A stretch of 40,092 nucleotides of DNA from CAZVIK01 sp964627045. GTDB lineage: Bacteria > Acidobacteriota > Terriglobia > Bryobacterales > Bryobacteraceae. The stretch lies in contig CAZVIK010000008.1 of the NCBI GenBank assembly GCA_964627045.1, positions 1-40,092 of the forward strand, given 5' to 3'. Positions 24,576-32,455 of the stretch are shown here, one piece after another. A model generated the notes under the pieces. It searched no databases. It saw only the letters and a list, made by a program, of their open reading frames with translations, and was not told the origin of the DNA. Position numbers and translations under genes: made by a program. How positions within the stretch are numbered: the stretch's first letter is position 1; every line of letters starts with the position of its first letter.

Positions 24576-25481
24576 CGGCGCCGGTTGGTCTTTCTCCGGA
24601 AGACCTACGGCGTCGAAGTCCTCCTCGGAGTGCAACCAACCCTCTTTGCCGTCGATGCGCACGCGCAGCCAGACATCGGCCGACGCGCCGAGGGCGACCT
24701 GTTCGCCTTCGTCCTCCCATTGCGGCGCCCCCTCGGCCCACAGAAACTCCACCGCCGACTCGCGCCGCACCGCCGTCCCGGCCGTCTCCGCATCTTCGTT
24801 GGCTTTCTCGAAGAGAGCCACGGAACCGACCTCTGCGCGTGGACTCCGTTCGCAAACGATGTCGAGCCGGCAACGGCTCAGCGGATAGGCCAACCCCGCC
24901 GCGCCCCACTCCCAATGCAGCGCCACCGGCACGACGACGAAGAACCGCCCGGTCCACACGCGGAAATCGAGCACATCCAAGCGCAGGGCTTCGTCATACG
25001 CCGCCTTCAAATCGGGGCCGGCGGCGTAGCCGGCCAGGTCTCCTTCGAGCGTGATCGGCTTGCTGAGCGGCCGCAACCGGTTCTCCACCGCGCCGAACAC
25101 CTGCCAGGAGCGGGAGGCCCCGGGCGTCTCGGGCTTCGCCCTGTAGGTGACGAGCAACCCCTGGCCGCGCTTTCCCAGGATCGGCCGCACGTCCACCTCG
25201 ACGTACTCTTCGAATCGGCCGGCGGCGGCACGGGAGGCCAGCACGCGGCGCCAGTGGACCGTGCCCTCCACGTCTGCGATCTCGATCGATTCGACGGCCT
25301 CCGGCGAAGACTCGCCGGGCGGATGGGCCACGGCAAGCTTCACCGTATAGTCCCGGCCGGCGAGCGTGAACCGTCCGGCCAATCGCTCGGCGCGTTCCAT
25401 GCCGCCGGCAGGCTGTGCGTGCGCTCCGGGCGCCTGCAACAGGCCGGCCGCCAACACGAGTGCCGCACCGCCGCGTTTCAT
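24474..25481 (-). CDS. Secreted protein with C-terminal SH3-like segment, unknown function
   Basis: I chose ATG 25481 because a TGC-TAGAGT box predicts transcription 4 nt upstream and the protein then starts with a signal peptide (MKRGGAALVLAAGLLQAPGA...AHAQ). The 335-residue product is not a family I recognise. Its middle has beta-rich segments (RFTLAGRDYTVKLAV, FRVWTGRFFVVVPVALHWEW). Near the C-terminus, VWLRVRIDGKEGWLHSEEDF resembles a bacterial SH3 domain, a module that often binds cell wall. The final 34 or so residues are encoded opposite the end of the permease gene, a 102-bp tail-to-tail overlap that is unusually long. The tail might be an unselected extension. Function unknown. Confidence 0.7.
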   Translation of the reverse strand: MKRGGAALVLAAGLLQAPGAHAQPAGGMERAERLAGRFTLAGRDYTVKLAVAHPPGESSPEAVESIEIADVEGTVHWRRVLASRAAAGRFEEYVEVDVRPILGKRGQGLLVTYRAKPETPGASRSWQVFGAVENRLRPLSKPITLEGDLAGYAAGPDLKAAYDEALRLDVLDFRVWTGRFFVVVPVALHWEWGAAGLAYPLSRCRLDIVCERSPRAEVGSVALFEKANEDAETAGTAVRRESAVEFLWAEGAPQWEDEGEQVALGASADVWLRVRIDGKEGWLHSEEDFDAVGLPEKDQPAPSDHIGEALAEFVEPGVAEDEHGRGDKPKLAEGH

Positions 25482-25491
25482 TTCTGGATAC

Positions 25492-25500
25492 ACTCTAGCA
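25492..25500 (-). promoter_or_regulatory. Extended -10 promoter (near-leaderless) of the SH3-like gene
   Basis: TGC-TAGAGT on the minus strand, predicted start near 25485, four bases before the ATG at 25481. Confidence 0.5.
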
Positions 25501-25535
25501 GCATCGGCGACAATGTGTAGGAGGCTCGATCCGCC

Positions 25536-26306
25536 ATGCCCGAACTTCCCGAAGTCGAAACCGTCGTGCGGACGTTGCGTCCCCGGCTCGTCGGGATGCG
25601 GCTGGTGGATCTGCGCCTGCGGACGCACAAGCCGTGGGCAAAGTCCGTGCGGCGCGCCAAGGGGCAGACTGTGCGCGAGGTGCGCCGCCACGGCAAGTAC
25701 ATTCTCCTGGTTCTGGACGATGGGCTGCTGGCGATCCACCTCGGCATGACGGGGAGGCTGCTGGCCGGCGCGGCCAGCGGGCCCTATACCCGCGCCGAGA
25801 TGATCCTGGACGGCGGAACGGTGGTCTTCGACGACGTGCGGCAGTTCGGCTCCATGCGCTGGCTGGAGCGCGAGCCGTCGAACCTGGGGCCAGACGCCTT
25901 ATCGGTGGAAGCCGGCGCGTTCGTTGAACGTCTGAGAAAGCGGCGTACGCGGCTCAAGGCCCTGCTGCTCGATCAGTCGTTCGTGCGCGGCCTCGGGAAC
26001 ATTTACGCCGACGAGTCGCTCTTCCGAGCCGGCGTGCATCCTCTGGCGGTGGCCGCCCGGCTGGCAAGACCCCGGGCGCTCAGGCTCCACGCCGCGATTC
26101 AGGAGGTGCTCCACGAGGCCGTGGCCGCGGGAGGATCGTCGATCTCGGATTATGTCGATGCCGACGGCCGGAGCGGCTGGTTTCAGTTCCAACACCGCGT
26201 CTATCAACGGACCAGCGAGCCCTGCGTAACGTGCGGCGCGCCCATCCGGCGCGTCCTGGTCGCCCAACGCAGCACGCACTTCTGCCCCCGCTGCCAGCGG
26301 CGCTAG
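25536..26306 (+). CDS. mutM: Formamidopyrimidine-DNA glycosylase
   Basis: This 256-residue protein starts with MPELPEVETVV, so Pro2 (the Schiff-base nucleophile after Met removal) and the catalytic Glu are intact. It also has GRRHGK-type VRRHGKYILL, IHLGMTGRL, DDVRQFGSM, the helix-two-turn-helix QSFVRGLGNIYADESLFRAG and a C-terminal zinc finger (CVTCGAPIRR...THFCPRC). It excises 8-oxoguanine and ring-opened purines and nicks the abasic site in base excision repair. AGGAGG at 25519-25524 may be the ribosome site, with a long 11-nt spacing. It is divergent from the SH3-like gene, and its stop codon interlocks with that of convergent folP. Confidence 0.95.
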   Translation: MPELPEVETVVRTLRPRLVGMRLVDLRLRTHKPWAKSVRRAKGQTVREVRRHGKYILLVLDDGLLAIHLGMTGRLLAGAASGPYTRAEMILDGGTVVFDDVRQFGSMRWLEREPSNLGPDALSVEAGAFVERLRKRRTRLKALLLDQSFVRGLGNIYADESLFRAGVHPLAVAARLARPRALRLHAAIQEVLHEAVAAGGSSISDYVDADGRSGWFQFQHRVYQRTSEPCVTCGAPIRRVLVAQRSTHFCPRCQRR

Positions 26307-27157
26307 GCCGGCACGGGCCGGGCCGCGACGACCGCATCGGCCACGGCGGCCGCAATGCGCATCTCCCGAACGTCGTGAACCCGCACCATGTGCGCACCGC
26401 CCAGAATCGCCGCCGCCACGGCCGAGGCGTTCGCATAAGCGGTAGCAGCATCGGTGGACTGCGCCAGGAATTGTTTTCTGCTGGGGCCGACCAGCACCGG
26501 GTAGTCCAGCTTGGCCAGTTCAGGAAGGCGCGCCAGAATCTCCGAGTTCTGCTCCTTGCGCTTTCCGAAGCCGAGCCCGGGGTCCAGCACGATCCGCGAG
26601 CGGTCCACCGCCGCGCGCCGCGCCCGGTGCGCGGCTGCATCCAGGTCGTGGAGCACCGTTCCCATGACGTCGGGAAGCGGCGGCAACTTGGCCCAGGTGT
26701 CCGGCGAACCTCGCATGTGGTTCAGAATCAGACCGGCGTTGTGGGCCGCAGCCACCGGTGCCAGTTGCGGGTCAAAGGTCAGGGCGCTCGGGTCGTTCAA
26801 AATCTCAGCGCCAAGCTCCAGCGCCCGCTCGGCGACGCCCGATTTATAGGTATCCACCGAAATCGGGATGGCGAGTTTGCCACGCAGGCGTTTCAGAACC
26901 GGTATCAGCCGCCGCAGTTCCTCTTCTTCCGTGATCTTTGCGGCGCCGGGCCGCGTGGATTCAGCGCCGATGTCGAGTATGTCGGCTCCCTGTTCCTCCA
27001 GCTCCAAGGCGCGGGCGAAGGCGCGGTCCGGGTCCAGGTAGCGGCCACCGTCGGAGAAGGAGTCCGGCGTGGCATTGAGAATCCCGACGATCAGGGTCCG
27101 GTCGCCAAGCTGGATCGAACGGTCTTTCAACCGCCACTCAAACCGCTTGCGGGTCAT
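26303..27157 (-). CDS. folP: Dihydropteroate synthase
   Basis: This 284-residue protein starts at ATG 27157, with GGAGG 7 nt upstream. The TIM-barrel motifs of the family are present: ILNATPDSFSDGG (pterin/pyrophosphate loop), DIGAESTRPGA, ISVDTYKSGVAERAL, LNDPSAL (usually ND), HMRGSP (usually HMxG), VLDPGLGFGK, LVGPSRKQFL and MVRVHDVREMR. The enzyme joins 6-hydroxymethyl-dihydropterin pyrophosphate and p-aminobenzoate in folate synthesis and is the target of sulfonamides. Other folate genes are not adjacent, although a tetrahydrofolate-using formimidoyltransferase is in the window. The gene's TAG and the TAG of mutM overlap by three bases on opposite strands. Confidence 0.95.
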   Translation of the reverse strand: MTRKRFEWRLKDRSIQLGDRTLIVGILNATPDSFSDGGRYLDPDRAFARALELEEQGADILDIGAESTRPGAAKITEEEELRRLIPVLKRLRGKLAIPISVDTYKSGVAERALELGAEILNDPSALTFDPQLAPVAAAHNAGLILNHMRGSPDTWAKLPPLPDVMGTVLHDLDAAAHRARRAAVDRSRIVLDPGLGFGKRKEQNSEILARLPELAKLDYPVLVGPSRKQFLAQSTDAATAYANASAVAAAILGGAHMVRVHDVREMRIAAAVADAVVAARPVPA

Positions 27158-27500
27158 CGGCGGGCCTCCGTGAGAGGGGCTCGTTGGCCCCGCCCGGCGT
27201 GGCGGTTCCCGCAATGAACTGATAATAAAATACTTAACTGCTGTTTGGCTTCGTTTTGCAAAATGAATGTCCTGGCAACCCGGCCTGCGACTTGGCTATG
27301 TTCGGTGATTTGCGGCTCTCCCCAAGTTGCCGCCGACGTCCGGGTCGCCACATCCATGGTAGCCGACCGGCCACGGCTGCGGGGGGCCAATTTCCGCCAG
27401 CGGTAACAACTCGCACGGTTGATCAAGCTGTGACCTAACTGCAACCACCGCGAAACAACCTCCGGCTAGACTGTAGCTCTTCAGCTTGGGGAGGCTACAA
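27158..27500. other. 343-bp intergenic region between folP and the TonB receptor
   Basis: I see no supported gene here. An AT-rich island (about 27216-27265, with AATAAAATACTTAA and GTTTTGCAAAATG) probably holds the folP promoter, but no clear -35/-10 pair stands out. Near the right end TAGACT (27467-27472) could be the receptor's -10, giving a leader of about 22 nt that contains GGGGAGG (27488-27494). An in-frame minus-strand reading frame here has no recognisable content. Confidence 0.4.
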
Positions 27501-30494
27501 ATGATCCGCAGACGACTATTGCTATGGGTGTGCACGACCGTACTCACCTTGTCCGGGCTTCACGCGCAGGTCGACCGGGCCACTCTGACCGGGACCGTTA
27601 CCGATCCGTCCGACGCCTCGATTAGCGGCGCCGTGGCGGTGGTCGAATCGCCTGCGACCGGGTTCCGGCGCGAGGTCCAATCCAACGCCGCCGGCGAGTA
27701 CCGGTTCGTGGGCCTGCCCGTGGGGACGTATTCGCTGACAGTCGGAAAGAGCGGGTTCCAGGTCCGCAAGTACGAGGATGTCGCGCTCTCGGTCGGCGAA
27801 ACGCGGCGCATCGACGTGGCGCTCGAGGTGGGAACTATAGTCACCGAAGTTGCGGTGACAGCCGAGGCTCCCGTCCTCCAGCAGAACAACGCCGAACTGG
27901 GCACGGTGATCGATCGGAACCAGGTGCAGTCAATTCCCTTGAATGGCAGAAACTGGTCGGCGCTGCTGGCTCTGGCGCCCGGCGCGACCAACACGGGCGA
28001 GGGCAGCCAGAACACCATTCGCTTCAACGGCCGTTCGCGCGACGAGAATAACTTCACTTTCGACGGGGTTGACGCAACCGGCGTAAAGGACCCGCGCCAG
28101 GAAGCGAACCTGCGCCTGAACATTTCGCTGGACGCCATCGAGGAGTTCCGCGTGAGCTCGGGTCTCTACAACGCCGAGAGCGGAACCGGCGCCGGCGCGC
28201 AGATGAACCTGGTGTCCAAGAGCGGGACCAACGACTACCACGGCGGCCTGTTCGAGTATTTTCGGAACGACAAACTCGACGCCCGCCGGCCCACGGACCT
28301 CACGGGGAAGCCGCCGTTCCGCCTGAATCAGTTCGGGGGCAACCTGGGAGGCCGGATCGTCCGCGACCGCACCTTCTTTTTCGTCAACTACGAGGGCCTG
28401 GAACAGCGGCTATCAACCACTCTCACTGGGTCGGTGCCGAGCCCCTCGCTGCGCCAGCAGGTCCTGGCGGCATCGCCGGCCCTGCGGCCCGTAATTGAGG
28501 CCTACAAGCCCGGCACCGCGCGGACGTCGAACGCGGACGTGGATACCCTGACGTCGGTCGGGTCCCAACCTTGGACCGAGAAGAGCGGCCTCGTCAAGGT
28601 CGATCATCGCTTCAACGAAGCGACTTCGATGTTTGTCCGCTACAACGTCGACGACGGCCGCATCGACGAGCTTCGCAATGCGTTGCTGGAAACCCGCACC
28701 AACAATTTCCGCACGCAGAACGGCGTCGTGCAATTCCAGCATGTCTTTTCGCCGGCGCTATTGGGCGAAGTCCGCCTGGGCGTGAACCGCTCGGCGCTGC
28801 ATCGCGACACGAATGGGACCTTCGGCGAAGGCGTCTCGGTGTCCGGCCTCATCAGCCTCCAGCCCAACCGCAGCGAGGTGGAGGTGGGTACCAGCTACGG
28901 CCTGATTCCGAGCCTGACCTGGATTCGCGGCCGCCACACGTTCAAGTTCGGCGGCGAAGTCCGCAAGATCGACCTGGTACTGGCGGACACCGGCCAGGTG
29001 ACGACGTCGTTCTCGTCCCGGTCGCTCTTCGTTCAGAACAAGGCCGACTCAGTGTCCCTGGGCAGCGCGCTGGCCGGGGTGAAGGGCCTGCGCCCCTATT
29101 ACAACGCCTATGCGCAGGACGAATGGAAGCTGAGCCGGTCGCTGACCCTCAGCACCGGCGTCCGGTACGAATACTACTCGGTGGCTAAGACGGGCGACGG
29201 GCGCGGCCGGGTCTTCGACCTCCAGCGGTGCAGCGGCTTCTGCACGCAGGGCACGCCCTGGTATTTCGCGGACAAGAACAACTGGGCGCCGCGCGTCGGG
29301 CTGGGCTGGGCGCCGAGACCTTTGGGCGGGAAGACGGTCTTCCGCATGGGCTACGGGGTTTTCTACGGCCCCGGCCAGTTGGACGACGTGAACGCCGCCA
29401 TCGACAGCATTCCGGAGACCTTTACACTTTCCTCTCGCGACGTGCCCACGCTCTCCTTCCCGGCCGCGCAGTTCGTAGGCCAAGCCACCTCGACCGGCAT
29501 TTCGGCCCGCGCGCTCCAGCGCGACCGGCGCGACGGCTACAGCCAACAGTGGACGTTTTCGATTCAACAGCAGCTTCCGATGCATTTTGTCCTCCAGACG
29601 GCCTACCTGGGCAGCAACGGGCACAAGCTTTTCGGCCGGTCCTTCATCAACACAATCGACCCGGCGACAGGCGTCCGGCCCTATCCGGCTTTCAGCAACA
29701 TCGACATCAAGGTCAACCAGAACAACAGCAGCATGCAGGCGGCGCAGTTGTCCCTGTCGCGCCCGGCGCACCAGGGCTTCCAGTGGCAGGCTCAGTACAT
29801 GTGGTCGAAGAACCTCAGCGACAACGCCGGGGCGGGCGATGGCGGAAACCTGATGATCTCCAACTGCCGCGTATGCGACCGCGGACCGGCCGATTGGGAC
29901 ATCCGCCACACGGCTACGATGACCGGTCTCTGCGAATTGCCTTTCGGCGCGGGGCGTCGCCATGCGATCCGGAACCCGGTTGCCAACCTGGTGCTCGGCG
30001 GCTGGAGCCTGAGCGGGTTTTTCACCGCGCGCACGGGCCTGCCTTTCAACGTCACCATCAACCGCAGCACCTCGGACCTTCCCGACGGCGTCGTGAGCAC
30101 GCCCGGCCGGAGCGCGCCGGCGCAGCGGCCCAACCTGGTCCTGGGGCAGCCGCTCTACCCGGCGGACCCGTCGCCGCTGAACTGGCTGAACGCCGCCGCG
30201 TTCGCCGCTCCGCCCAAGGGAACCTGGGGAACGCTGCCCCGTAACTTCCTTCGCGGTCCGGCCCTGTGGCAGATGGACCTGGCCATCGGCAAGCGGGCGG
30301 CGATCGCCGAGCGGCGGAGCCTGGAGTTCCGCGCCGAGATGTTCAACCTCTTCAACCGGGCGCAGTACGGAAGCCCGAACGCCAACTTATCGAACCTGGG
30401 AACCTTCGGCCGGATCACGCAGGTTGTGAACACCAGCCCGACGGGAGCGGGCGGCCCGCGGCAGATCCAACTCATGCTGCGCCTGGCCTTCTGA
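27501..30494 (+). CDS. TonB-dependent receptor, Oar-like, with carboxypeptidase-regulatory-like domain
   Basis: ATG 27501 follows GGGGAGG with 6-nt spacing. The 997-residue protein has a signal peptide (residues 1-23, ending GLHAQ). A carboxypeptidase-regulatory-like beta-sandwich spans about 25-105 (ATLTGTVTDPSDASISGAVA, GEYRFVGLPVGTYSLTV). A plug region spans about 110-240 (VQSIPLNGRNWSALLALAPG, NNFTFDGVDATGV, EEFRVSSGLYNAESG). A long beta-barrel ends in QIQLMLRLAF with a C-terminal Phe. Oar-like receptors of this length are abundant in Acidobacteriota. They import ligands across the outer membrane using TonB energy. The ligand may be an inositol phosphate, because the phytase gene follows after 6 bp, but that is an inference from position. 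Confidence 0.92.
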   Translation: MIRRRLLLWVCTTVLTLSGLHAQVDRATLTGTVTDPSDASISGAVAVVESPATGFRREVQSNAAGEYRFVGLPVGTYSLTVGKSGFQVRKYEDVALSVGETRRIDVALEVGTIVTEVAVTAEAPVLQQNNAELGTVIDRNQVQSIPLNGRNWSALLALAPGATNTGEGSQNTIRFNGRSRDENNFTFDGVDATGVKDPRQEANLRLNISLDAIEEFRVSSGLYNAESGTGAGAQMNLVSKSGTNDYHGGLFEYFRNDKLDARRPTDLTGKPPFRLNQFGGNLGGRIVRDRTFFFVNYEGLEQRLSTTLTGSVPSPSLRQQVLAASPALRPVIEAYKPGTARTSNADVDTLTSVGSQPWTEKSGLVKVDHRFNEATSMFVRYNVDDGRIDELRNALLETRTNNFRTQNGVVQFQHVFSPALLGEVRLGVNRSALHRDTNGTFGEGVSVSGLISLQPNRSEVEVGTSYGLIPSLTWIRGRHTFKFGGEVRKIDLVLADTGQVTTSFSSRSLFVQNKADSVSLGSALAGVKGLRPYYNAYAQDEWKLSRSLTLSTGVRYEYYSVAKTGDGRGRVFDLQRCSGFCTQGTPWYFADKNNWAPRVGLGWAPRPLGGKTVFRMGYGVFYGPGQLDDVNAAIDSIPETFTLSSRDVPTLSFPAAQFVGQATSTGISARALQRDRRDGYSQQWTFSIQQQLPMHFVLQTAYLGSNGHKLFGRSFINTIDPATGVRPYPAFSNIDIKVNQNNSSMQAAQLSLSRPAHQGFQWQAQYMWSKNLSDNAGAGDGGNLMISNCRVCDRGPADWDIRHTATMTGLCELPFGAGRRHAIRNPVANLVLGGWSLSGFFTARTGLPFNVTINRSTSDLPDGVVSTPGRSAPAQRPNLVLGQPLYPADPSPLNWLNAAAFAAPPKGTWGTLPRNFLRGPALWQMDLAIGKRAAIAERRSLEFRAEMFNLFNRAQYGSPNANLSNLGTFGRITQVVNTSPTGAGGPRQIQLMLRLAF

Positions 30495-30500
30495 AACGCC

Positions 30501-31463
30501 ATGACGATACGCTGGTTGCTGGCAGGTGTGGCTGCGGCGGCGCTCTCGCTGCCTTTGCAGGAGATCCACCCGGTGGTGGAGACAGAACCGGGGTCGTTGG
30601 ACGTGGACGATCCCGCAATCTGGGTGAACCCGGCCGCCCGCTCCCGCAGTCTCGTCATCGGAACTGTGAAGCGCCCTAAGCCGGACGGCGCACTGGTGGT
30701 GTACTCCCTAAACGGCCAGATCGTGGAGACCGTCGGGGACCTGGACCGCCCAAACAACGTGGACGTCCTCGGCGACCTCTGTGCGGTCACCGAACGGATG
30801 CAGCGCCGGTTGTTGCTGTACCGCGTTCACGCGGCAAAGCCGCATCTGCGTTTCCTGGGGGCCGTGCCGCTCTTCGACGGCGAACCGGGAGAGAAAGGCG
30901 CGCCGATGGGGATCGCGCTCTACCGCAGGTCCAAGGACAAGGCGCTGTTCGCCATCGTTTCCCGCAAGACCGGACCGGCGGACGGCTATCTCTGGCAGTA
31001 CCGTCTGCGCGTTGAAGGCGTTTCGGTCCAGGGGCACAACGTGCGGGCTTTCGGAAAGTTCTCCGGCACGGGTGAGATCGAAGCCGTGGCCGTGGACGCC
31101 GCGCGCGGCCTGGTTTACTATTCCGACGAGGACTGTTGCGTGCGCGTCTACCGGGCCGACCCGGACACCCGCGACGCCGCGGCCGAAGTGGATCGCTTCG
31201 CCGAGGAGGGCTTCCAGGGGAACCGCGAAGGCATAGCCATCGCGGGCGACTATGTCATCGTGACCGATCAGCTCGACCCCAGGAGCGAATACCACGTTTA
31301 CCGGCGCGCGGACCGAGCCCCGCTGGCGATTTGGCGCGGTGTGTCTCAATCGACCGACGGCATCGAGGCCGTTTCGGCGGCCCTGGGACCGGCGTTTCCG
31401 CGCGGCATGTTGGCGGCCATGAATAACTCCACCCACAACTTCCACTTCTACGCCCTGCCGTGA
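30501..31463 (+). CDS. Beta-propeller phytase-like protein
   Basis: This 320-residue protein begins with a signal peptide (MTIRWLLAGVAAAALSLPLQ). It has the beta-propeller phytase motifs: DVDDPAIWVNP, RPNNVDV, GEIEAVAVDAARGLVYYSDE, DCCVRVYRADPD and NREGIAIAGDYVIVTDQ. The acidic residues of DDPAIW, EIEA, YYSDE and NREG line the calcium sites in the family. It would hydrolyse myo-inositol hexakisphosphate to lower inositol phosphates and phosphate in the periplasm or outside the cell. It lies 6 bp after the TonB-dependent receptor and has no obvious ribosome site, so translation is probably coupled. Beta-propeller phytases are known next to TonB receptors in other diderms. Confidence 0.88.
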   Translation: MTIRWLLAGVAAAALSLPLQEIHPVVETEPGSLDVDDPAIWVNPAARSRSLVIGTVKRPKPDGALVVYSLNGQIVETVGDLDRPNNVDVLGDLCAVTERMQRRLLLYRVHAAKPHLRFLGAVPLFDGEPGEKGAPMGIALYRRSKDKALFAIVSRKTGPADGYLWQYRLRVEGVSVQGHNVRAFGKFSGTGEIEAVAVDAARGLVYYSDEDCCVRVYRADPDTRDAAAEVDRFAEEGFQGNREGIAIAGDYVIVTDQLDPRSEYHVYRRADRAPLAIWRGVSQSTDGIEAVSAALGPAFPRGMLAAMNNSTHNFHFYALP

Positions 31464-31472
31464 ATTGGCGCG

Positions 31473-31494
31473 CGGCCGGCGCATCGGCCGGCCG
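31473..31494. terminator. Perfect 8-bp hairpin between phytase and lipA
   Basis: CGGCCGGC (31473-31480), a 6-nt loop GCATCG and GCCGGCCG (31487-31494) form a perfect stem-loop, 9 bp after the phytase stop and 22 bp before the end of convergent lipA. It could serve both directions, but there is no T-tract. Confidence 0.4.
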
Positions 31495-31516
31495 AGCGAG
31501 CCACGCTCCTCCGGAG

Positions 31517-32389
31517 TCAGGGGCGCGCCACGGCCTCGGCGGCGTGATAGGAACTCCGCACCAAAGGGCCGGATTCGACGTGCGCAAACCCCAGGTCCCG
31601 GCCGGCCTCACGAAACGAATCGAACTCGGCCGGCGTGACGTAGCGTTCGATGGCGAGGTGCTGGGCGGTCGGGCGCAAGTACTGCCCGATCGTCAGGATG
31701 TCCACGTGATGCAAGCGGAGATCGCGCATCGCTTGGAGAATCTCGTCGTTGGTCTCGCCCAGTCCCACCATCAAACCGGATTTCGTGGGAATGTCCGGAC
31801 GGGCCGACTTGGCATAGTCCAGGATCTCCAGGGACCGTTCGTAGCGCGCGCCCAACCGCGCGCGGCGGTAAAGCCGCGCGACCGTCTCCAGGTTGTGGTT
31901 CAGCACATCGGGTGCGGCGTCCAACACAATGTCCATGGCCGCGTGGGACCCCTGAAAATCCGGGATCAGGACCTCCACCCGGCAACCCGGGATTCGCTCC
32001 CGGATCGCCCGGATCGTCAGCGCGAAGATCTCAGCCCCTCCGTCCTTACGGTCGTCGCGGTTGACGCTGGTGACCACGGCGTAGCGCAGGCCGAGGGTTG
32101 CGGCCGCCTCGGCGACGCGCCGCGGTTCGTCGTAGTCCACCGGATCCGGTGCGCCCTTGCCGACAGCGCAGAATCCGCAGCGCCGGGTACAGACGTTGCC
32201 CAGAATCATGAAGGTGGCTGTGCGGTGGTTCCAGCACTCCCCAACGTTCGGGCAGCGGGCGCTCTCGCAAACCGTGTGCAGCCGGAAAGACTCGACCAGC
32301 GACTTCACGCCGCGGTAGTTGTCACCCACCGGCGCAGGCGCACGCAGCCAGTCGGGACGGCGAATCTTGGGAGTGATCGGGACCAGCAC
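31517..32389 (-). CDS. lipA: Lipoyl synthase
   Basis: I take GTG 32389 as the start, because TAGAAT predicts transcription one base before it; the longer frame to 32437 would cross the promoter. The 290-residue radical-SAM enzyme has both iron-sulfur clusters of the family: the auxiliary cluster motif CESARCPNVGEC and the SAM cluster motif CTRRCGFCAV (CX3CX2C). It also has TSVNRDDRKDGGA, LIPDFQG, NHNLETV, KSGLMVGLGETNDE and the C-terminal GPLVRSSYHA. It inserts two sulfurs into protein-bound octanoyl groups to make lipoyl cofactors for 2-oxoacid dehydrogenases and the glycine cleavage system. lipB is not adjacent. It is convergent with the phytase gene. Confidence 0.95.
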   Translation of the reverse strand: MLVPITPKIRRPDWLRAPAPVGDNYRGVKSLVESFRLHTVCESARCPNVGECWNHRTATFMILGNVCTRRCGFCAVGKGAPDPVDYDEPRRVAEAAATLGLRYAVVTSVNRDDRKDGGAEIFALTIRAIRERIPGCRVEVLIPDFQGSHAAMDIVLDAAPDVLNHNLETVARLYRRARLGARYERSLEILDYAKSARPDIPTKSGLMVGLGETNDEILQAMRDLRLHHVDILTIGQYLRPTAQHLAIERYVTPAEFDSFREAGRDLGFAHVESGPLVRSSYHAAEAVARP

Positions 32390-32396
32390 TACTCCG

Positions 32397-32402
32397 ATTC
32401 TA
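32397..32402 (-). promoter_or_regulatory. -10 box (leaderless) of lipA
   Basis: TAGAAT on the minus strand, preceded by CGG. The predicted transcript start is 32390, one base before the lipA GTG. Confidence 0.5.
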
Positions 32403-32455
32403 CCGCCGCCGCGACGAGCGGTCCGCCGCGCCGCCACCGGCGGGGGATCACTGGA

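Noticed and set aside
26231..27217. A 328-residue open frame on the plus strand opposite folP
   Set aside because: folP has all family motifs, and the opposing frame has no recognisable domain.
27154..27444. A 96-residue minus-strand open frame in the folP-receptor gap
   Set aside because: There is no ribosome site or family resemblance, and the composition is unlike its neighbours. It overlaps the folP start and its SD.
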